Assembly: GCA_016946835.1 (NCBI GenBank)
Contig: JACVTC010000740.1
Span: forward strand, 1-10,528
DNA length: 10,528 nucleotides
From: Neocallimastix lanati (nom. inval.)
Taxonomy: Eukaryota; Neocallimastigomycota; Neocallimastigomycetes; Neocallimastigales; Neocallimastigaceae
Reading direction: 5' to 3'
Below, piece by piece: positions 7,449 to 10,528 of this stretch. Within the stretch, counting starts at the first letter, position 1. Every line of letters begins with the position of its first letter. The notes beneath the pieces were generated by a model. That model was not told the DNA's origin. It was given only the letters and a program-made list of their open reading frames with translations, and did not search any database. A program made the translations under genes and the position numbers.

Positions 7449-9944
7449 ATGAATTTTTCATGGATAATTGTACTGTTATCCCTGATAAGTAGTGTTTTTG
7501 CAGGGGAACTTGGATTAAAAACATTAATTTTGTCAACCAAAGGTAGTACAGAAGCTGCCGCTGTTAAATTATCATTAGATTCCTATGGTATTAAGTATGA
7601 TCATATTGAATTAAAATTAAAAGAATTAAAAGGTAATTTAACACTCTATGATGAACATAAAAATCCAAAATATAATATGATAGTTTTAACCTCCGGTAAA
7701 TTAACCCTATTAAATGAAAATTTCCAATGGACCAGTGTATTAAGTGACGAACAATGGGCTTACATAGACCAATATGAAGTGGACAATAAGATTCGTAGAA
7801 TTACTCTTTCAGATACACCAGATCCTGTTTTAGGTATTTCAATTTATGACCCAGAGAATTGGGGTTCCGATTCGATCCAAACCATGTTAAAAGCGGATAA
7901 TTCCATAGCCGATGAAATGTTTGCAATTGCTGGTATAAAACCAACAGCTAAACTTGATACCTTAGGGTAAGATAGAGAATAAAAAAAAATAATTTTTTTT
8001 TTTTTATCCTTACTTATATATATTAATTTCATTTCTTTTATATATTAATTAATCTAATAAAAAAAAATTTTTTTTTTTATATTACATTTTTAATTTAATA
8101 TGATAAATTCAATAAATATTTAAAACTTATTTCTATCAATTACTTCAAATGAAAAAAAAAATTATATCCATATATATTAATGAAATGATTTTTTCAATAG
8201 TTTATACCATACTCCTATATCGATTAAGGATGCCACTGTAGAAGTGAAACCTATTCTCTATTTTGAAAAGGATAAAATCTATCCAGAAAATACAATTGCT
8301 GCACTCTACATGAAATTAAAGGATGGAAGAGAAAGATTATCCTTCTATTTTGGTTTTGGAGATTGGTCTCTCAATTGTATTATCTTAAATCATATCTGGA
8401 TTAATTGGGGTTCCCGTGGTATCTACAATGGTTTCCGTCGTGTCTATTTCACCGCTCATATTGATGATGTTTTCCTTGCCACTGAATTGGTTGATCCAAA
8501 ACACAATTTAGTAGAAGGTACAGAAGTTTTCAGAACGACTACCAAAGATTTCGATAATATTAAGAAATATCAAAAGGAAATTGTTCAAAAAATGAATCCA
8601 GGTTCTGTTTTCCAAGTAGAATTAGCTTTTAATGGTAATGGTATTCTTATTGAAGCAGATTATGATAAATCGTTGAATGTTTTTGGAGAAAGATTAGTCG
8701 AATTAGAATTTAAAAAGGAACCAGGTACCGGTACTCATAACTGGCCAGTTCAAAATTATCACTTCGAATTTAAGGATAGTTTCTTAAATCAAGATCCACT
8801 CTATCCTTACTTCAAGCAAGAAGCTAATAGAGCGGAATTCTACTGGAGTTCTCACACCTTCACTCATGAAAATTTAGATAATGCGGATATTGATGATGTA
8901 GATAATGAAATTCGAGTGAATATTGAAGTTGCTAAAAAGTTTGGATTTGTTCGTGAAGACAACAGTCATGAGGAATGGTGGTCTCCAGGTTCCATTATTA
9001 CGCCACAAATTTCAGGACTTCGTATCGTGATGCCATTGAAACCTTCAAAAATATGGCATTAATTCAGGTACCGGAGATCTTTCACGTCAATCCCTCTGTA
9101 ATGTAGAAAACCCATATCTTCCATACTACACGACAATGGAAGGTAGTAACTATGATGGATTCCCCGTTATTCCAAGATCACCTTCAGAAATATTTTCCAT
9201 TGTAGTACCTCTGAAGAAGATACATGGATGTATAATCAAATCTATCACAATGTATTTGGTCAAGATTCTGATTGGAAAACCATCATTGAACGTGAATCCA
9301 CTCGTGTTCTCACCTTAATGATGAAATTAAGACATGAAGCTCATCAATTCCATCAAGCCAATCTTCGTAATGCAGATATTAAGGAACCTAGTCTTCTTCA
9401 ACAATGGACAGATGCTATTGTGGAACGATACAATTCCTATGTCAATTGGCCAATGATTTCCTTAAAATTAGATGATTTAGCAGAAACTTTTATTAATCGT
9501 AATGAAATTGAAAATTGTAATGCGACCTATTCCTTAATTACTTCCGGAGATAATATTACCGGTATTAATGTAAGTGCCCCAAAGAAATGTACTGTTCCTG
9601 TGACCGTTCCATTTGAAGTAGAATATAATAGCAAATTTAGGTATGAACAAGTAGGTAATGATCCTTTAACCATTTGGGTTCCATTAAATGACAGTAAAGA
9701 AAAGATTATTTTCAAGAAACCTTTCCCATGGGGTACGGTCACCCCTACCATTGTTAAACCTGCTGTTGATTTACCAAAAACGGCAGCCGCCACCACCACC
9801 AATAAAAAATCAACAATTACTATTGTAAATACAGTTACTATAAAGGGAAAAACTGAAGATACTGAAGAACCAACAGATACAGAAGACAACACAACTGAAA
9901 CAGCCGAAACTGAAACTGAAGAACCTACCGCTGATAATGAATAA
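7449..9944 (+). CDS. Agd3-like secreted polysaccharide deacetylase (CBM87-CE18), frame broken
   Basis: Two exons, 7449-7966 and 8201-9944. Probable role: removal of acetyl groups from an extracellular amino-sugar polymer; Aspergillus Agd3 acts on galactosaminogalactan. Seen: a signal peptide (residues 1-18, cleavage VFA|G), then an N-terminal region to about 160 resembling CBM87 (LKTLILST, SLDSYGIKYDHI, WTSVLSDEQWAYIDQYEV). The NodB-like deacetylase domain follows from about 190: metal/catalytic motif HIDDVFLATEL (Asp261, Asp262), zinc motif SHTFTHENLD (His391, His395), ITPQISGL, and the late motif RHEAHQFHQANLR (near 551-563). NWPMISLKLDDL and a C-terminal beta region come next, then a Thr/Glu/Asp tail. 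Length allowing for the breaks is about 754 residues, near the family's roughly 800. Three one-base losses at about 9024, 9047-9051 and 9193-9197 disrupt it; as written, translation stops at 9060-9062 after 459 residues. Either a young pseudogene or sequencing error. Family similarity is from memory of Agd3 motifs. Confidence 0.85.
7967..8200 (+). other. spliceosomal intron of the deacetylase gene, 234 nt
   Basis: Donor GTAAGA at 7967 and acceptor TTTTCAATAG ending at 8200. Splicing joins GG to T in one Gly codon and continues as LYHTPISIKDATVEVKPILY, directly in frame with the rest of the protein. Without splicing, TAA at 7968-7970 ends the frame. The intron is much more AT-rich than both exons, with long A and T runs. 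No upstream ATG explains the second exon by itself. Confidence 0.88.
9024..9197 (+). other. cluster of three -1 frameshifts in the deacetylase
   Basis: The frame moves after ISGLR (about 9024), again in the A5 run at 9047-9051 just before GINSGTGDLSR, and again in the T-rich ATTTTCC at 9193-9197 before HCSTSEEDTW. Each move equals one missing base, and together they restore the original frame. Protein similarity continues across all three. At least two lie in short homopolymers. Confidence 0.8.
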
Positions 9945-9950
9945 AATAAA
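9945..9950 (+). terminator. AATAAA poly(A) signal after the deacetylase
   Basis: An exact AATAAA follows directly after the TAA stop at 9942-9944. Further AATAAA copies occur in every unit of the downstream minisatellite, so the real cleavage site cannot be chosen from sequence. Confidence 0.35.
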
Positions 9951-10038
9951 AAAATTAGTAAAAAATTAACTTTTCACCACTAAAAAAAAAAAAAAAATAC
10001 ATATAAAGTTTTTTTATTTATCTACTTCTACTTCAATG

Positions 10039-10080
10039 AAATCTTAGATCTTTATTTTGTTGCTCATGTTTTATTAGTTG
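10039..10080 (-). repeat. single inverted copy of the minisatellite unit
   Basis: The reverse complement of this stretch begins CAACTAATAAAACATGAGCA and continues ACAAAATAAAGATCTAAGA. It aligns along its length with the long-type array units at 10121 and 10369 (CAACTA, ATGA, AATAAAGA, TAA). It is oriented opposite to the array and separated from it by the A run. Confidence 0.65.
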
Positions 10081-10084
10081 TCGT

Positions 10085-10110
10085 AAAAAAAAAAAAAAAA
10101 AAAAAAAAAA
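10085..10110. repeat. A26 homopolymer
   Basis: An uninterrupted A run between the inverted unit (10039-10080) and the direct array (from 10121). Its length is uncertain in any assembly. Confidence 0.85.
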
Positions 10111-10120
10111 TTTATATCTA

Positions 10121-10528
10121 CAACTAAAACCAATGAACAGCAAATAAAGACTTATAATTACCCTTCAACTATACAAAATAAAGACTTATAACTTCCACTA
10201 ATACCAAATGAACAACTAAATAAAAACCTATAACTACAACTAAACAAAATAAAGACTTATAACTACACTACAACTAAACAAAATAAAGACTTATAACTTC
10301 TCTATAACTAAACAAAATAAAGATTTATAACTATCCTACAACTAATTCAAAATAAAGACTTATAACTTCAACTAATACAAAATGAATAACTAAATAAAAA
10401 CCTATAACTACAACTGAACAAATAAAGACTTATAACTACCTTTTAACTAAACAAAATAAAGACTCATAACTACCCTACAACTAAACAAAAAAAGACTTAT
10501 AACTACCCTACAACTAAACAAAATAAAG
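10121..10528 (+). repeat. minisatellite of 30-45-bp units with five-unit higher-order period
   Basis: Twelve units share CAACTAAACAAAATAAAG followed by ACTTATAACTA. My boundaries start at 10121, 10166, 10196, 10237, 10271, 10305, 10339, 10369, 10411, 10444, 10478 and 10511, giving lengths 45, 30, 41, 34, 34, 34, 30, 42, 33, 34, 33 and a cut-off last one. The length pattern 30-41-34-34-34 recurs, so 10166-10338 (173 bp) and 10339-10510 (172 bp) are two higher-order copies. The long units (10196 and 10369) share AATGAA and TAAATAAAAACCTATAACTA. The array runs off the window end, so its size is unknown. No coding potential is apparent. Confidence 0.92.

Noticed and set aside
8244-9062. Second exon as an independent gene with its own start
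   Set aside because: The first codon of the open frame is GTG inside a clear splice continuation; the spliced protein matches one family from end to end.
10121-10528. CRISPR-like array
   Set aside because: Units abut without unique spacers, vary along their length, and the context is a eukaryotic gene's 3' flank.

Overview
This window looks like nuclear DNA of an anaerobic gut (rumen) fungus, Neocallimastigomycota. Three things point there: non-coding DNA made almost wholly of A and T, islands of higher GC wherever protein is encoded, and a secreted GH11 xylanase of rumen-fungus type with an Asn-rich low-complexity tail. Eukaryotic structure is shown by a 234-nt GT-AG intron, secretory signal peptides and AATAAA signals after the stop codons. 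Genus cannot be fixed from the sequence alone.

Layout. 1-1570 is AT-rich DNA without a recognisable gene. 1571-2602 (+) is an apparently intact GH11 endo-xylanase with a Pro/Ala linker and an Asn/Trp repeat tail in place of a dockerin. 2616-3873 is AT-rich. 3874-4740 is a compact graveyard: on the minus strand lies the decayed C-terminal two thirds of a bacterial-type GT-D fold (DUF1792) glycosyltransferase, and butted against it on the plus strand is a dead copy of the xylanase tail including part of its 3' UTR. 5322-6440 holds fainter coding-like remnants (ankyrin-like, Asn-rich and unidentified). 6441-7448 is AT-rich with long palindromes. 7449-9944 (+) is a two-exon gene for an Agd3-like secreted polysaccharide deacetylase (CBM87 + CE18), broken in this sequence by three closely spaced one-base losses. 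From 10039 to the window end lies a minisatellite with a 173-nt higher-order period, preceded by one inverted unit and a 26-nt A run.

How it fits together. Both main genes encode secreted polysaccharide-active proteins: one cleaves plant xylan, the other probably removes acetyl groups from an amino-sugar polymer. Nothing shows that they are co-regulated. The region between them records duplication, rearrangement and decay: a second xylanase locus reduced to its tail, and a bacterial-type glycosyltransferase apparently gained and then lost.

No complete new multi-gene system is visible. The most notable items are the unrecorded-looking GT-D relic and its junction with the xylanase tail, the Asn/Trp tail itself, the Agd3-like gene in this lineage with its frameshift cluster, and the higher-order minisatellite.
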